From: Pseudomonas sp. GD04019
GTDB lineage: Bacteria > Pseudomonadota > Gammaproteobacteria > Pseudomonadales > Pseudomonadaceae
Assembly: GCF_029837695.1 (NCBI RefSeq)
Contig: NZ_JAOEEA010000002.1
Coordinates: 248,001 to 312,000 of the forward strand
Direction of reading: 5' to 3'
Length of the DNA: 64,000 bases
Each line of letters opens with the position of its first letter. Within the stretch, counting starts at the first letter, position 1. The translations under genes and the position numbers were made by a program. Shown piece after piece: positions 38,257 to 48,726 of the stretch. Under the pieces are notes generated by a model. That model was not told where the DNA came from. It searched no databases and was given only the letters and a program-made list of their open reading frames with translations.

Positions 38257-38802
38257 ATGAACAAGTCGATGATCGTAGGTGCAGTATTGGGCGCGGTCGG
38301 TGTCACTGCCGGCGGTGCTGTGGCCACCTATAGCCTGGTGGGCGGTCCTCAGTATGCCGAGGTGCTGGCCGTGCAGCCGATCAAGGAGACCATCAAGACG
38401 CCGCGCGAGGTCTGCAAGGACGTTACCGTGACCCGCCAGCGCCCGGTCAAGGACCAGCACCAGATCGCCGGTACCGCCATCGGTGCGGTGGTAGGAGGCC
38501 TGCTGGGTAATCAGGTGGGTGGCGGCAACGGCAAGAAGATCGCCACCGTGGCCGGTGCTGTCGGCGGTGGCTATGCGGGCAACAAGGTTCAGGAAGGCAT
38601 GCAGGGACGCGATACCTACACCACCACCGAGACCCGCTGTAACACCGTGACCGACACCAGCGAGAAGCTGGTGGGTTATGACGTGAAGTATCAGCTGGAC
38701 GGCAAGGTCGGCCAGGTGCGAATGGATCGTGATCCGGGCAGTCAGATCCCGGTCAACAAGGAAGGCCAGTTGGTGCTGGTGCAGTCGCAAGTCGCCCAGT
38801 AA
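38257..38802 (+). CDS. Glycine-zipper 2TM-domain envelope protein
   Basis: A 181-residue protein with an N-terminal hydrophobic segment (about 4-27), then a glycine-zipper region (about 70-115: IAGTAIGAVVGGLLGNQVGG and AGAVGGGYAGNKVQ) that can insert as paired helices, and a beta-rich C-terminus. Members of this family are outer-membrane lipoprotein-like or stress proteins of unknown role; there is no lipobox Cys here. GGAGG precedes the ATG. A terminator follows. Confidence 0.85.
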   Translation: MNKSMIVGAVLGAVGVTAGGAVATYSLVGGPQYAEVLAVQPIKETIKTPREVCKDVTVTRQRPVKDQHQIAGTAIGAVVGGLLGNQVGGGNGKKIATVAGAVGGGYAGNKVQEGMQGRDTYTTTETRCNTVTDTSEKLVGYDVKYQLDGKVGQVRMDRDPGSQIPVNKEGQLVLVQSQVAQ

Positions 38803-38814
38803 GCGACCTGAAAC

Positions 38815-38842
38815 AAAAAAGCCGCCCTAGGGCGGCTTTTTC
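38815..38842. terminator. Bidirectional terminator between the glycine-zipper gene and suhB
   Basis: AAAAAAGCCGCCC-TA-GGGCGGCTTTTTC: perfect stem with A and T runs on both sides, between convergent genes. Confidence 0.92.
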
Positions 38843-38854
38843 ATGGGCTGGCGA

Positions 38855-39670
38855 TCAGCGCTTCATCGAGGGCGCCAGATGCGGCTGGATGGCGGTCAGC
38901 ACGGCCTTGAAGCACTTGGTATTGCCGGCAACGACCTGGCCTTTATCGAGGAAATCGTGGCCGCCGCTGAAATCGCTGACCAGGCCGCCTGCTTCCTGGA
39001 TCAGCAGGGCGCCTGCGGCCATGTCCCACTCGGACAGGCCGAATTCCCAGAAGGCGTCGTAGCGGCCGGCGGCCACGTAGGCCAGGTCCAGGCTGGCGGC
39101 GCCGGCGCGGCGGATGCCGGCGGTCTGGCCGACCAGGCTGCGGAACATGCCCAGGTAGTTGTCCAGGTTGTCGACCTGCTCGGCGCGGAACGGGAAGCCG
39201 GTGCCGAGCAGGGCGCCGTCCAGGCTCTTGCGATTGCTGACGCGGATGCGGCGACCGTTGACGGCAGCGCCGCGGCCGCGGCTGGCGGTGAATTCTTCCT
39301 GGCGTACCGGGTCGAGCACCACGGCGTGCTCCAGACGGCCACGGTATTTGCAGGCGATGCTGACGGCGAAGTGCGGTACGCCGCGCAGGAAGTTGGTGGT
39401 GCCGTCCAGCGGGTCGATGATCCACTGGTAGTCGGCGCCGTCGCCAGTGCCGGCGATGCTGCCGCCTTCCTCGCCGAGGAAGCCGTGAGTCGGGTAGGCC
39501 TTCTGCAGCGCCTGGATGATGGTCTGCTCGGCGGCGCGATCGACTTCGCTGACGTAGTCGTTGGCATCTTTCTCGTTGACCGAGATGACGTCCAGGCGTT
39601 CGACGGAGCGGATGATCAGTTCGCCGGCACTGCGCGCAGCGCGCAGCGCGATATTCAGCATGGGCTGCAT
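38855..39670 (-). CDS. suhB: Inositol-1-monophosphatase family protein SuhB
   Basis: A 271-residue Mg-dependent phosphatase. The metal site is visible as FLGEEGG and WIIDPLDGTTNF, with the second Asp motif in SEWDMAAGALLIQEAGG. SuhB hydrolyses inositol phosphates and also acts with Nus factors in rRNA antitermination and virulence control in Pseudomonas. The start is the ATG at 39670 (MQPMLNIALRAARSAGE); the longer upstream frame crosses toward trmJ and lacks similarity. Confidence 0.92.
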   Translation of the reverse strand: MQPMLNIALRAARSAGELIIRSVERLDVISVNEKDANDYVSEVDRAAEQTIIQALQKAYPTHGFLGEEGGSIAGTGDGADYQWIIDPLDGTTNFLRGVPHFAVSIACKYRGRLEHAVVLDPVRQEEFTASRGRGAAVNGRRIRVSNRKSLDGALLGTGFPFRAEQVDNLDNYLGMFRSLVGQTAGIRRAGAASLDLAYVAAGRYDAFWEFGLSEWDMAAGALLIQEAGGLVSDFSGGHDFLDKGQVVAGNTKCFKAVLTAIQPHLAPSMKR

Positions 39671-39786
39671 GGAAGGTTCACCTGGATCGTTAAAGAAGAA
39701 AGCCGGCCATTCTAGCAGACTAGCTTTTTCTGTGCAGCCGGCTCGTCGTTGTGCATGGCGCTGGGCTGGGGCCTTCTGTAACATTC

Positions 39787-40599
39787 ATGGCCCTTTCGCA
39801 TCCTTGGGCGGAGCTGGCGTTGCTGCAGAACATTCGCGTAGTGCTGGTCAATACCAGCCATCCCGGCAATATCGGCGGTGCCGCGCGGGCCATGAAGAAC
39901 ATGGGCCTGTCGCGTCTGGTGCTGGTCGATCCTGAAGACTTTCCCAGCAGCGAGGCGGTCGCGCGCGCCTCCGGCGCCACCGATATCCTTGATAACGCTG
40001 TGGTTGTGGCCACCTTGGAAGAGGCGCTGGCCGGTTGCAGTGTGGCGCTGGGTACCAGTGCGCGCGATCGGCGCATTCCCTGGCCGTTGCTCGACCCGCG
40101 CGAGTGCGCGACCACTGCGTTGCAGCAGGTCGAGCTGGGCGGCGAGGTGGCGCTGGTGTTCGGTCGCGAATATGCCGGCCTGACCAACGAGGAGCTGCAG
40201 CGCTGTCAGTTCCATGTGCATATCCCGTCCAATCCGGAGTTCAGCTCGCTGAACCTGGCGGCGGCCGTGCAGGTGCTGGCCTATGAGGTGCGCATGGCCT
40301 GGCTGGCGGCCGAGGGGCAGCCGACCAAGATGAACAAGCTGGAAACCACCGCGATGCTCAATACCCAGCCGGTGACCACGGATGAGCTGGAGCTGTTCTA
40401 CGGCCATCTGGAGAGTACGCTGGTGGAGATCGGCTTCCTCGATCCGGCCAATCCGCGTCACCTGATGTCGCGCCTGCGTCGCCTGTATGGGCGCTCGGGC
40501 ATCAGCAAACTGGAAATGAATATCCTGCGCGGCGTTCTCACGGAAACCCAGAAGGCGGTGCGTGGGGAGTCTCACAAGCGGAGAAAAGACGATGTTTGA
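39787..40599 (+). CDS. trmJ: tRNA (cytidine/uridine-2'-O)-methyltransferase TrmJ
   Basis: A 270-residue SPOUT-class methyltransferase acting at position 32 of tRNAs. SPOUT motifs are [33 protein letters not shown] and the knot-forming [19 protein letters not shown]. The C-terminal extension helps dimerise and bind tRNA. The ATG at 39787 begins the conserved core. It overlaps cysE by 8 bases. Confidence 0.92.
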   Translation: MALSHPWAELALLQNIRVVLVNTSHPGNIGGAARAMKNMGLSRLVLVDPEDFPSSEAVARASGATDILDNAVVVATLEEALAGCSVALGTSARDRRIPWPLLDPRECATTALQQVELGGEVALVFGREYAGLTNEELQRCQFHVHIPSNPEFSSLNLAAAVQVLAYEVRMAWLAAEGQPTKMNKLETTAMLNTQPVTTDELELFYGHLESTLVEIGFLDPANPRHLMSRLRRLYGRSGISKLEMNILRGVLTETQKAVRGESHKRRKDDV

Positions 40600-41371
40600 G
40601 CGTGTGCGCGAAGATATCCAGAGTGTTTTTCATCGTGATCCGGCGGCGCGCAACGCTTTCGAGGTGGTGACCTGCTATCCGGGGCTGCATGCGGTGTGGT
40701 TGCACCGCGTGGCGCATGCGTTGTGGGGGGCGGGCTGGAAATGGCTGGCGCGCCTGGTGTCGAACTTCGGGCGCTGGATGACCGGCATCGAGATCCATCC
40801 GGGCGCGAAGATCGGGCGGCGCTTCTTCATCGACCACGGCATGGGCATCGTCATCGGCGAGACCGCCGAGATCGGTAATGACGTGACCCTCTATCAGGGC
40901 GTGACCCTGGGTGGCACCAGCTGGAACAAGGGCAAGCGCCATCCGACGTTAGAGGATGGTGTGGTGGTCGGCGCTGGCGCCAAGGTGCTCGGTCCATTCA
41001 CTGTCGGTGCGGGTGCCAAGATCGGCTCCAATGCCGTGGTGACCAAGGCGGTGCCGGCTGGTGCTACGGCGGTCGGCATTCCGGGGCGGATCATCGCCAA
41101 AGCGGATGACGAGCGGGAGGCCAAGCGTCAGGCCATGGCTGAGAAGCTCGGTTTCGATGCCTATGGTGTCAGCCAGGACATGCCGGATCCGGTGGCGCGC
41201 GCCATTGGCCAGTTGCTCGATCACCTGCAGGCGGTCGACTCGCGTCTGGAAGGTATGTGCGGCGCGCTCAAGGCTCTGGGCAGCGACTATTGCGCCAAGG
41301 AGCTGCCGGCACTGCGCGACGAGGACTTCGCCGATGTGTGCAAGGAGCAGGGCGACAAGCCGGCTGCCTGA
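40592..41371 (+). CDS. cysE: Serine O-acetyltransferase CysE
   Basis: A 259-residue enzyme making O-acetylserine for cysteine synthesis. The N-terminal helical part is short (about 60 residues), followed by left-handed hexapeptide repeats with [18 protein letters not shown] and [16 protein letters not shown]. This places cysteine supply directly before the isc operon, where IscS consumes cysteine. GGAGA precedes the ATG at 40592. Confidence 0.93.
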   Translation: MFERVREDIQSVFHRDPAARNAFEVVTCYPGLHAVWLHRVAHALWGAGWKWLARLVSNFGRWMTGIEIHPGAKIGRRFFIDHGMGIVIGETAEIGNDVTLYQGVTLGGTSWNKGKRHPTLEDGVVVGAGAKVLGPFTVGAGAKIGSNAVVTKAVPAGATAVGIPGRIIAKADDEREAKRQAMAEKLGFDAYGVSQDMPDPVARAIGQLLDHLQAVDSRLEGMCGALKALGSDYCAKELPALRDEDFADVCKEQGDKPAA

Positions 41372-41412
41372 CGACGCATAGTCTGCTATCATTCGCGCCC
41401 CGCACTGCCACT

Positions 41413-41437
41413 ATATCCGACTGTTTTAATCGGTCTT
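41413..41437. promoter_or_regulatory. IscR type 1 binding site 1
   Basis: A 25-base site fits ATASYYGACTRWWWYAGTCRRSTAT well in its inner part (ATATCCGACTGTTTTAATCG) with mismatches in the last bases. It abuts site 2. Confidence 0.65.
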
Positions 41438-41462
41438 ATAGTTGACCTAAATAGTCGGAAAA
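41438..41462. promoter_or_regulatory. IscR type 1 binding site 2
   Basis: ATAGTTGACCTAAATAGTCG continues to 41462 and matches the type 1 IscR consensus at most positions, including GAC and AGTC half-sites. It overlaps the proposed iscR -35, as expected for feedback repression by [2Fe-2S]-IscR. Confidence 0.78.
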
Positions 41463-41471
41463 GAGGATACT
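41442..41471 (+). promoter_or_regulatory. Probable isc operon promoter
   Basis: TTGACC (41442-41447) and GATACT (41466-41471) with an 18-base spacer give a leader of about 30 bases before iscR. An alternative extended -10, TGCTATCAT at 41384-41392, lies upstream of both IscR sites. Confidence 0.55.
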
Positions 41472-41505
41472 TGCGGCAACTCAGCTCACCCGTGGTGCGA
41501 TAACC

Positions 41506-41997
41506 ATGCGTCTGACCACCAAAGGCCGCTACGCCGTTACAGCCATGCTCGATCTGGCGCTGCATGCCCAGAGCGGGCCTGTGTCGCTGGCGGACATCTC
41601 CGAGCGGCAGGGCATTTCCCTGTCCTATCTGGAGCAACTGTTCGCCAAGTTGCGCCGCGGCAACCTGGTCAGCAGCGTGCGTGGTCCCGGTGGTGGCTAT
41701 CAGTTGTCGCGCGACATGCGGGTGATTCAGGTGGCCCAAGTGATCGATGCGGTGAACGAATCGGTCGACGCTACTCGTTGTCAGGGCATGGGCGATTGCC
41801 ATTCCGGCGACACCTGTCTGACCCACCATCTGTGGTGCGACCTCAGTCAGCAGATTCACGAATTTCTCAGCGGCATCAGCCTGGCTGATCTGGTGACCCG
41901 ACGCGAAGTGCAGGAAGTCGCCCAGCGTCAGGATCAGCGCCGTTGTAACGGCAGGACGCCGCAGCTGGACAAGATCGAAGCGTCCGCCATCGAGTGA
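41506..41997 (+). CDS. iscR: Iron-sulphur cluster regulator IscR
   Basis: A 163-residue Rrf2-type regulator. The N-terminal winged helix begins [20 protein letters not shown], and the [2Fe-2S] ligands are in [13 protein letters not shown] (Cys-x5-Cys-x5-Cys, near residues 92-104). It represses its own operon when the cluster is loaded. It heads the isc operon behind two tandem sites. Confidence 0.96.
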   Translation: MRLTTKGRYAVTAMLDLALHAQSGPVSLADISERQGISLSYLEQLFAKLRRGNLVSSVRGPGGGYQLSRDMRVIQVAQVIDAVNESVDATRCQGMGDCHSGDTCLTHHLWCDLSQQIHEFLSGISLADLVTRREVQEVAQRQDQRRCNGRTPQLDKIEASAIE

Positions 41998-42028
41998 GCA
42001 GGGCGCCTGCCTGAATAGGAGATACCTG

Positions 42029-43243
42029 ATGAGATTGCCGATTTACCTCGATTACTCCGCCACCACTCCGGTCGATCCGCGCGTGGCGCAGAAGATGAGC
42101 GAGTGCCTGCTGGTGGATGGCAATTTTGGCAACCCGGCATCGCGCTCCCACGTCTTCGGCTGGAAGGCCGAGGAAGCGGTCGAGAACGCCCGTCGCCAGG
42201 TGGCCGAGCTGGTCAATGCCGACCCGCGCGAGATCGTCTGGACCTCCGGTGCCACCGAGTCCGACAACCTGGCCATCAAGGGTGTCGCGCACTTCTATAG
42301 CACCAAGGGCAAGCACATCATCACCTCGAAGATCGAGCACAAAGCGGTGCTGGACACTGCGCGCCAACTGGAGCGCGAAGGCTTCGAAGTGACCTATCTC
42401 GAGCCGGGCGAAGATGGCCTGGTAACGCCGGCCATGGTCGAGGCGGCGCTGCGCGAGGACACCATTCTGGTGTCGATCATGCACGTCAATAACGAGATCG
42501 GCACCATCAACGACATCGCCGCCATCGGTGAGCTGACCCGCTCCCGCGGCGTGCTGTTCCATGTCGATGCGGCGCAGTCCACCGGCAAGGTCGAGATCGA
42601 TCTGGAGAAACTGAAGGTCGACCTGATGTCCTTTTCCGCCCACAAGACCTATGGCCCGAAAGGTGTCGGCGCCCTGTACGTGCGCCGCAAGCCTCGCGTG
42701 CGTCTGGAAGCCCAGACCCACGGTGGCGGCCATGAGCGCGGCATGCGCTCCGGCACCCTGGCCACGCACCAGTGTGTCGGCATGGGCGAGGCCTTCCGTA
42801 TCGCCAAGGAAGAGATGGCGCAGGAAAACCAGCGTGTGCTGGCTCTGCGTGATCGCTTCTACAAGCAGCTCGAGGGTATGGAAGAGCTGTACGTCAACGG
42901 CAGCCTGACCCAGCGCGTGCCGCACAACCTGAACCTCAGCTTCAACTACGTCGAAGGCGAGTCGCTGATCATGGCGCTCAAGGACCTGGCGGTCTCTTCC
43001 GGTTCCGCCTGTACCTCCGCCTCGCTGGAGCCGTCCTACGTGCTGCGCGCCCTGGGTCGCAACGACGAGCTGGCACACAGCTCGATTCGTTTCACCTTCG
43101 GCCGCTTCACCACCGAGGAAGAAGTCGATTACGCGGCCAGCAAAGTGGCCGGTGCGGTGAACAAGCTGCGTGAGCTGTCGCCGCTGTGGGACATGTTCAA
43201 AGAGGGTGTCGACATCTCCAAGGTCGAATGGCAGGCACACTGA
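42029..43243 (+). CDS. iscS: Cysteine desulphurase IscS
   Basis: A 404-residue PLP enzyme taking sulphur from cysteine for Fe-S clusters and tRNA thiolation. PLP-Lys is in [12 protein letters not shown] and the catalytic Cys loop in [13 protein letters not shown] near residue 328. AGGAGA precedes the ATG. It is the second gene of the operon. Confidence 0.97.
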   Translation: MRLPIYLDYSATTPVDPRVAQKMSECLLVDGNFGNPASRSHVFGWKAEEAVENARRQVAELVNADPREIVWTSGATESDNLAIKGVAHFYSTKGKHIITSKIEHKAVLDTARQLEREGFEVTYLEPGEDGLVTPAMVEAALREDTILVSIMHVNNEIGTINDIAAIGELTRSRGVLFHVDAAQSTGKVEIDLEKLKVDLMSFSAHKTYGPKGVGALYVRRKPRVRLEAQTHGGGHERGMRSGTLATHQCVGMGEAFRIAKEEMAQENQRVLALRDRFYKQLEGMEELYVNGSLTQRVPHNLNLSFNYVEGESLIMALKDLAVSSGSACTSASLEPSYVLRALGRNDELAHSSIRFTFGRFTTEEEVDYAASKVAGAVNKLRELSPLWDMFKEGVDISKVEWQAH

Positions 43244-43291
43244 TTTTCGAGTCGCCTGTAGAGCGGCACCTGATGAGAGAGGATTTGCAAC

Positions 43292-43678
43292 ATGGCATAC
43301 AGTGAAAAGGTCATCGACCATTACGAGAACCCGCGCAACGTCGGCAAGATGGACGCCGAGGACCCGAATGTCGGTACCGGCATGGTCGGCGCCCCGGCGT
43401 GTGGCGACGTGATGCGTCTGCAGATCAAGGTCAACGAGCAGGGCGTGATCGAAGACGCCAAGTTCAAGACCTACGGCTGCGGTTCGGCCATCGCCTCCAG
43501 CTCCCTCGCCACCGAGTGGATGAAGGGCAAGACCCTGGACGAGGCCGAGTCGATCAAGAACACCCAGCTGGCCGAAGAACTGGCCCTGCCGCCGGTGAAG
43601 ATCCACTGCTCCGTGCTCGCCGAAGACGCCATCAAGGCCGCCGTGCACGACTACAAGCAGAAGAAAGGTCTGCTCTGA
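43292..43678 (+). CDS. iscU: Fe-S cluster assembly scaffold IscU
   Basis: A 128-residue scaffold on which clusters are built. The three Cys and the Asp are present: [17 protein letters not shown] and IHCSVLAED. The LPPVK motif recognised by HscA is at about residues 99-103. GAGG precedes the ATG. Confidence 0.97.
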   Translation: MAYSEKVIDHYENPRNVGKMDAEDPNVGTGMVGAPACGDVMRLQIKVNEQGVIEDAKFKTYGCGSAIASSSLATEWMKGKTLDEAESIKNTQLAEELALPPVKIHCSVLAEDAIKAAVHDYKQKKGLL

Positions 43679-43694
43679 TCCCGAGGAGTCGCTA

Positions 43695-44018
43695 ATGGCC
43701 ATTACCATGACTGAAGCCGCCGCTCGCCATGTGCAGCGCTCGATCGACGGGCGTGGCAAGGGCGAGGGCATTCGCCTGGGTGTGCGTACCACCGGTTGCT
43801 CGGGCCTCGCCTACGTGCTGGAGTTCGTCGACGAGGTGGCAGGCGAGGATCAGGTGTTCGAAAGCTTCGGCGTCAAGGTGATCATCGATCCGAAGAGCCT
43901 GGCCTACCTGGATGGCACCGAGCTGGACTTCGTCCGCGAAGGCCTCAACGAGGGCTTCAAGTTCAACAACCCCAACGTGCGCGGCGAGTGCGGCTGCGGC
44001 GAGAGCTTCAACGTCTGA
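43695..44018 (+). CDS. iscA: A-type Fe-S carrier IscA
   Basis: A 107-residue carrier with the three Cys of the family: TTGCSGLAY and the C-terminal GECGCGESF. It delivers clusters or iron to targets. GAGGAG lies before the ATG. Confidence 0.96.
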   Translation: MAITMTEAAARHVQRSIDGRGKGEGIRLGVRTTGCSGLAYVLEFVDEVAGEDQVFESFGVKVIIDPKSLAYLDGTELDFVREGLNEGFKFNNPNVRGECGCGESFNV

Positions 44019-44026
44019 GGCTGGTT

Positions 44027-44548
44027 GTGGGTAGTCCCTGTCATTTCGCCCTGTTCGAGCTGCAGCCCGCGTTCCGCGTGGATCAGGCGCAGTTGGCCGC
44101 GCGCTATCGCGAGCTGGCCAAGGCCGTGCATCCGGATCGTTTCGCCGATGCTGGCGAGCGCGAGCAGCGCCTGGCGCTGGAGCAGTCGGCCAGCCTTAAT
44201 GAGGCCTACCAGACCCTGAAGAGCGGGCCGCGTCGCGCGCTCTACCTGTTGGCGCTGGGTGGTCGCGAACTGCCGCTGGAAGTGACGGTGCAGGACCCCG
44301 AGTTCCTGCTCCAGCAGATGCGCTGGCGCGAAGAGCTGGAAGACCTGCAGGACAGTGCTGATCTGGCTGGCGTGGCGGCCTTCAAGCAGCGCTTGAAAGT
44401 GGCTCAGGAAGAGCTGGACGAAGATTTCTCCGCCTGCTGGAGCGATGCCGCGCGACGCGAAGAGGCCGAGCGCCTGGTGCGCCGCATGCAATTCCTCGAC
44501 AAGCTGGCTCACGAAGTGCGCGATCTGGAAGAGCGCCTCGACGACTAA
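44027..44548 (+). CDS. hscB: J-domain co-chaperone HscB
   Basis: A 173-residue J-protein that brings IscU to HscA. The J domain (about 1-75) has the HPDRF motif, and a helical IscU-binding C-terminus follows. I take a GTG start at 44027, reading [20 protein letters not shown] (44017-44020) overlaps the iscA stop and is 6 bases before it. The longer frame upstream lies inside iscA and is a shadow. Confidence 0.92.
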   Translation: MGSPCHFALFELQPAFRVDQAQLAARYRELAKAVHPDRFADAGEREQRLALEQSASLNEAYQTLKSGPRRALYLLALGGRELPLEVTVQDPEFLLQQMRWREELEDLQDSADLAGVAAFKQRLKVAQEELDEDFSACWSDAARREEAERLVRRMQFLDKLAHEVRDLEERLDD

Positions 44549-44590
44549 CCCGGCGCAGCTTCGCGCTGCGCGCCTGACACCTAGAGCACC

Positions 44591-46459
44591 ATGGCCCTAC
44601 TGCAGATCGCCGAGCCCGGGCAGAGCCCGCAACCCCACCAGCGCCGCCTGGCGGTGGGCATCGACCTGGGTACCACCAATTCGCTGGTTGCCGCCGTGCG
44701 CAGCGGCCTTTCCGAGCCGCTGGCCGACGCCGAAGGGCGAGTGATCCTGCCGTCTGCCGTGCGTTATCACGCCGATCGCGTCGAGGTGGGCGAGTCCGCC
44801 AAGGCCGCCGCCGCGCTGGATCCGCTGAACACCGTGCTGTCGGTCAAGCGCCTGATGGGGCGTGGTGTCGAGGACGTCAAACAGCTAGGCGACCAGTTGC
44901 CCTATCGTTTCGCCGAGGGCGAGTCGCACATGCCGTTCATCGAGACGGTGCAGGGTGCCAAGAGCCCGGTAGAGGTGTCTGCGGAGATTCTGCGGGCCCT
45001 GCGCCAGCGCGCGGAAGCCACGCTGGGTGGTGAGCTGGTCGGTGCGGTGATCACGGTGCCGGCCTATTTCGACGATGCCCAGCGCCAGGCCACCAAGGAC
45101 GCCGCGCGCCTGGCCAATCTCAACGTGCTGCGTCTGCTCAACGAGCCCACTGCCGCCGCCGTGGCTTATGGTCTGGACAAGGGCGCCGAGGGCGTCGTGG
45201 CCATCTATGATCTGGGTGGCGGTACTTTCGATATCTCCGTGCTGCGCCTGACCCGAGGCGTGTTCGAGGTGCTCGCGACCGGCGGCGACAGCGCTCTGGG
45301 TGGCGATGACTTCGATCATGCCATCGCCGGCTGGATCATCGAGCAGGCCGGTCTGTCCCATGATCTCGATCCTGCGGCCCAGCGCCGCCTGCTGCAGTCT
45401 GCCTGTGCGGCGAAAGAGGCGCTGACCGATGCCGATAGCGTATCGGTGGCTTACGATGGCTGGTCTGGCGAGCTGAGCCGGGCGCAGTTCGAGGCTCTGA
45501 TCGAGCCGATGGTCGCCCGCAGCCTCAAGGCCTGCCGTCGCGCGGTGCGTGACGCGAACATCGAGATCGAAGAGGTCGAGGCAGTGGTCATGGTGGGTGG
45601 TTCCACTCGTGTGCCGCGCGTACGCGAGGCGGTGGGCGAGCTGTTTGGTCGTCAGCCGCTGACCGATATCGACCCGGATCAGGTGGTGGCCATTGGTGCT
45701 GCCGTCCAAGCCGACACCCTGGCCGGCAATCAGCGCGGCAATGGCGAGGAGCTGTTGCTGCTCGACGTGATTCCGCTGTCCCTGGGGTTGGAGACCATGG
45801 GCGGGCTGATGGAGAAGGTCATTCCGCGCAATACCACGATCCCGGTGGCGCGGGCCCAGGACTTCACCACCTACAAGGACGGCCAGAGCGCCATGGCCAT
45901 CCAGGTGCTGCAGGGCGAGCGCGAGTTGGTCAAGGACTGCCGTTCCCTGGCGCGCTTCGAGCTGCGCGGTATTCCGCCGATGGTCGCCGGGGCGGCGAAG
46001 ATTCGCGTGACCTTCCAGGTCGACGCCGACGGCCTGCTCAGTGTTGCCGCGCGTGAATTGGGTTCTGGTGTAGAGGCGAGCATCCAGGTCAAGCCTTCCT
46101 ACGGCCTGACCGATGGCGAGATCGCGCGCATGCTGCAGGACTCCTTCAGCAATGCCGGTGGCGACAAGGCGGCTCGCGCCTTGCGTGAGCAGCAAGTCGA
46201 GGCTGAACGTCTGCTCGAGGCCGTGCAATCGGCGCTGGACGTCGATGGCCAGCGCCTGCTCGACGAAGACGAGCGAATCGCCATTCTGGCGGCCATGGAA
46301 GAGCTGCGCGCGCTGGCGGCTAGCGACGATACTCATGCCATCGAGCAGCAGACCAAGCGTCTGTCGCAGATTACCGACGCTTTCGCCGCTCGGCGGATGG
46401 ACTCGACGGTTAAGGCCGCCCTGGCGGGGCGCAATCTGAATGAAATCGAGGATAACTGA
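44591..46459 (+). CDS. hscA: Hsp70-class chaperone HscA
   Basis: A 622-residue DnaK relative dedicated to IscU. The ATPase domain has [25 protein letters not shown] and [13 protein letters not shown]; the substrate domain follows residue 385. The stop overlaps the fdx ATG by one base. Confidence 0.96.
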   Translation: MALLQIAEPGQSPQPHQRRLAVGIDLGTTNSLVAAVRSGLSEPLADAEGRVILPSAVRYHADRVEVGESAKAAAALDPLNTVLSVKRLMGRGVEDVKQLGDQLPYRFAEGESHMPFIETVQGAKSPVEVSAEILRALRQRAEATLGGELVGAVITVPAYFDDAQRQATKDAARLANLNVLRLLNEPTAAAVAYGLDKGAEGVVAIYDLGGGTFDISVLRLTRGVFEVLATGGDSALGGDDFDHAIAGWIIEQAGLSHDLDPAAQRRLLQSACAAKEALTDADSVSVAYDGWSGELSRAQFEALIEPMVARSLKACRRAVRDANIEIEEVEAVVMVGGSTRVPRVREAVGELFGRQPLTDIDPDQVVAIGAAVQADTLAGNQRGNGEELLLLDVIPLSLGLETMGGLMEKVIPRNTTIPVARAQDFTTYKDGQSAMAIQVLQGERELVKDCRSLARFELRGIPPMVAGAAKIRVTFQVDADGLLSVAARELGSGVEASIQVKPSYGLTDGEIARMLQDSFSNAGGDKAARALREQQVEAERLLEAVQSALDVDGQRLLDEDERIAILAAMEELRALAASDDTHAIEQQTKRLSQITDAFAARRMDSTVKAALAGRNLNEIEDN

Positions 46460-46800
46460 TGCCACAGGTCATTTTTCTGCCGCACGAGAAGTTCTGTCCT
46501 GATGGCATGGTTGTGGAGGCCGAGCCCGGCACTTCCATTCTCGATCTAGCTCATGAGCACCATATTGAGATGGAAAGTGCCTGTGGCGGCGTATGCGCCT
46601 GCACTACTTGCCACTGCATCATTCGTGAGGGCTTCGACTCGCTGGAAGAGGCGGACGAGTTGGAGGAAGACTTCCTCGATCGGGCCTGGGGCCTGGAGGC
46701 GCAATCGCGGCTGGCTTGCCAGGCTGTCGTTGGCACCGAAGACCTGACCGTCGAGATCCCGAAATACTCGCTCAACCACGCCGCCGAAGCGCCGCACTGA
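46459..46800 (+). CDS. fdx: [2Fe-2S] ferredoxin of the isc operon
   Basis: A 113-residue adrenodoxin-type ferredoxin. The cluster Cys are in CGGVCACTTCHC (Cys-x5-Cys-x2-Cys) and the later SRLACQAVV. It supplies electrons to cluster assembly. It starts within the hscA stop codon. Confidence 0.95.
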   Translation: MPQVIFLPHEKFCPDGMVVEAEPGTSILDLAHEHHIEMESACGGVCACTTCHCIIREGFDSLEEADELEEDFLDRAWGLEAQSRLACQAVVGTEDLTVEIPKYSLNHAAEAPH

Positions 46801-46814
46801 GTCAAGGAGCCGAC

Positions 46815-47015
46815 ATGAGCCTGAAATGGACCGACGTGCTGGATATCGCCATCGAGCTGGCCGAGAGCAAGGCGGATGTCGATCCGCGCTACGTCAACTT
46901 CGTCGATCTGCATCGCTGGGTGCTGGCCCTGCCGGATTTTGCCGATGACCCGCAGCGCGGCGGCGAGAAGGTGCTGGAGGCCATCCAGGCGGCGTGGATC
47001 GAAGAGCTCGACTGA
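46815..47015 (+). CDS. iscX: Fe-S assembly protein IscX
   Basis: A 66-residue acidic protein (MSLKWTDVLDIAIELAES, HRWVLALPDF) that binds IscS and iron and tunes cluster synthesis. AAGGAG is 6 bases before the ATG. It is the last gene of the operon; a terminator follows. Confidence 0.95.
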   Translation: MSLKWTDVLDIAIELAESKADVDPRYVNFVDLHRWVLALPDFADDPQRGGEKVLEAIQAAWIEELD

Positions 47016-47055
47016 GTCGCACCGCTTCAGGGCACGGCCCTACGCATTTCCCCCT

Positions 47056-47085
47056 AACCCGCGTATAATTCGCGGGTTTAATTTT
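47056..47085 (+). terminator. Isc operon terminator that encloses the ndk -10 element
   Basis: AACCCGCG (47056-47063) and CGCGGGTT (47071-47078) pair around TATAATT, followed by TAATTTTT. It has the form of an intrinsic terminator for iscX, and its loop carries a perfect TATAAT (47064-47069) 42 bases before ndk, a plausible -10. No good -35 is seen at the right distance. Confidence 0.7.
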
Positions 47086-47110
47086 TCGCTTTAACTTTCT
47101 GGAGCTTCAC

Positions 47111-47542
47111 ATGGCCGTTCAACGCACTTTCTCCATCATCAAGCCGGATGCCGTTGCCAAAAACGTCATCGGTGAAATCACCACCCGTTTCGAGAAGGCC
47201 GGCCTGCGCGTCGTTGCTTCCAAGATGGTTCAGCTGTCCGAGCGTGAAGCCGCCGGTTTCTACGCCGAGCACAGCGAGCGCGGCTTCTTCAAGGATCTGG
47301 TTGCCTTCATGACCTCCGGTCCGGTCATCGTCCAGGTTCTGGAAGGCGAAGACGCCGTTCTGAAGAACCGTGAGCTGATGGGCGCCACTAACCCGAAAGA
47401 AGCTGCTGCCGGCACCATCCGCGCCGACTTCGCCGTTTCCATCGACGAGAACGCCGTGCACGGTTCCGATTCCGAGGCTTCCGCCGCTCGCGAAATCGCG
47501 TACTTCTTCTCCGCCACCGAGGTGTGCGCTCGCATTCGCTAA
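47111..47542 (+). CDS. ndk: Nucleoside diphosphate kinase
   Basis: A 143-residue enzyme equilibrating NDPs and NTPs. It begins [14 protein letters not shown] and has the active-site His in [13 protein letters not shown] lies before the ATG. It is expressed from its own promoter after the isc terminator and followed by rlmN 24 bases later. Confidence 0.97.
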   Translation: MAVQRTFSIIKPDAVAKNVIGEITTRFEKAGLRVVASKMVQLSEREAAGFYAEHSERGFFKDLVAFMTSGPVIVQVLEGEDAVLKNRELMGATNPKEAAAGTIRADFAVSIDENAVHGSDSEASAAREIAYFFSATEVCARIR

Positions 47543-47566
47543 GCGCGAACCGGCGAGGGTGAATCC

Positions 47567-48712
47567 ATGACTGATGCTGCCAAGACCAACCTGCTGGGGC
47601 TGACCCAGCCCGAGATGGAGAGCTTCTTCGAGAGCATCGGAGAGAAGCGCTTCCGTGCCGGTCAGGTCATGAAGTGGATTCACCATTTTGGCGTCGAGGA
47701 TTTCGACGCCATGAGCAATCTCGGCAAGGCCCTGCGCGAAAAGCTCAGCGCCTGCGCCGAGATTCGCGGTCCTGAGATCGTCAGTCAGGACATCTCCAGC
47801 GATGGCACCCGCAAGTGGGTGGTGCGCGTGGCGTCCGGCAGCTGCGTCGAGACCGTGTATATCCCGCAAGGCGGCCGTGGCACCCTTTGTGTGTCGTCCC
47901 AGGCTGGCTGTGCGCTGGATTGCAGTTTCTGTTCCACCGGCAAACAGGGCTTCAACAGCGACCTGACTGCCGCGGAAATCATCGGCCAAGTGTGGATCGC
48001 CAACAAATCCTTCGGCACCGTACCGGCCAAGATCGACCGCGCCATCACCAACGTGGTGATGATGGGCATGGGCGAGCCCCTGCTGAATTTCGACAATGTC
48101 GTACCTGCCATGCAGATCATGATGGATGATCTCGGCTACGGCATTTCCAAGCGCAAGGTGACCCTGTCCACCTCTGGCGTGGTGCCGATGATCGACAAGC
48201 TGGCGACCGTCACCGATGTGTCCCTGGCTCTGTCTCTTCACGCACCGAACGACGAGTTGCGCAACCAGTTGGTGCCGCTCAACAAGAAGTATCCGCTGGA
48301 AGTGCTGCTGGCGGCTTGCCGCCGCTACATCGAGGGTCTGGGCGAGAAACGCTTCCTGACCGTCGAGTACACCCTGCTCAAGGACGTCAACGACCAGCCG
48401 GAACATGCTGCGCAGATGATCGCACTTCTCAAGGATTTCCCTTGCAAGATCAATCTGATTCCGTTTAATCCCTTCCCCCACTCCGGTTACGAACGGCCGA
48501 GCAACAACGCCATTCGCCGCTTCCAGGATCTGCTGCACAAGGCCGGCTTCAATGTCACTGTGCGCACCACCCGTGGCGACGACATCGACGCCGCCTGCGG
48601 GCAGCTGGTCGGGCAAGTGCAGGACCGTACCCGCCGCAGTGAGCGTTATATCGCCGTACGCCAGCTGGGTAACGAGGCCGCAGAGCCTCGCGATGCTGCC
48701 AACCGAAATTGA
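47567..48712 (+). CDS. rlmN: Dual-specificity 23S rRNA/tRNA methyltransferase RlmN
   Basis: A 381-residue radical-SAM enzyme that methylates C2 of adenine in 23S rRNA and tRNA. The Fe-S Cys are in [15 protein letters not shown], and the catalytic C-terminal Cys in AACGQLVGQ. As an Fe-S enzyme it suits its place after isc. Confidence 0.96.
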   Translation: MTDAAKTNLLGLTQPEMESFFESIGEKRFRAGQVMKWIHHFGVEDFDAMSNLGKALREKLSACAEIRGPEIVSQDISSDGTRKWVVRVASGSCVETVYIPQGGRGTLCVSSQAGCALDCSFCSTGKQGFNSDLTAAEIIGQVWIANKSFGTVPAKIDRAITNVVMMGMGEPLLNFDNVVPAMQIMMDDLGYGISKRKVTLSTSGVVPMIDKLATVTDVSLALSLHAPNDELRNQLVPLNKKYPLEVLLAACRRYIEGLGEKRFLTVEYTLLKDVNDQPEHAAQMIALLKDFPCKINLIPFNPFPHSGYERPSNNAIRRFQDLLHKAGFNVTVRTTRGDDIDAACGQLVGQVQDRTRRSERYIAVRQLGNEAAEPRDAANRN

Positions 48713-48726
48713 AGGGGGAGTAATTC

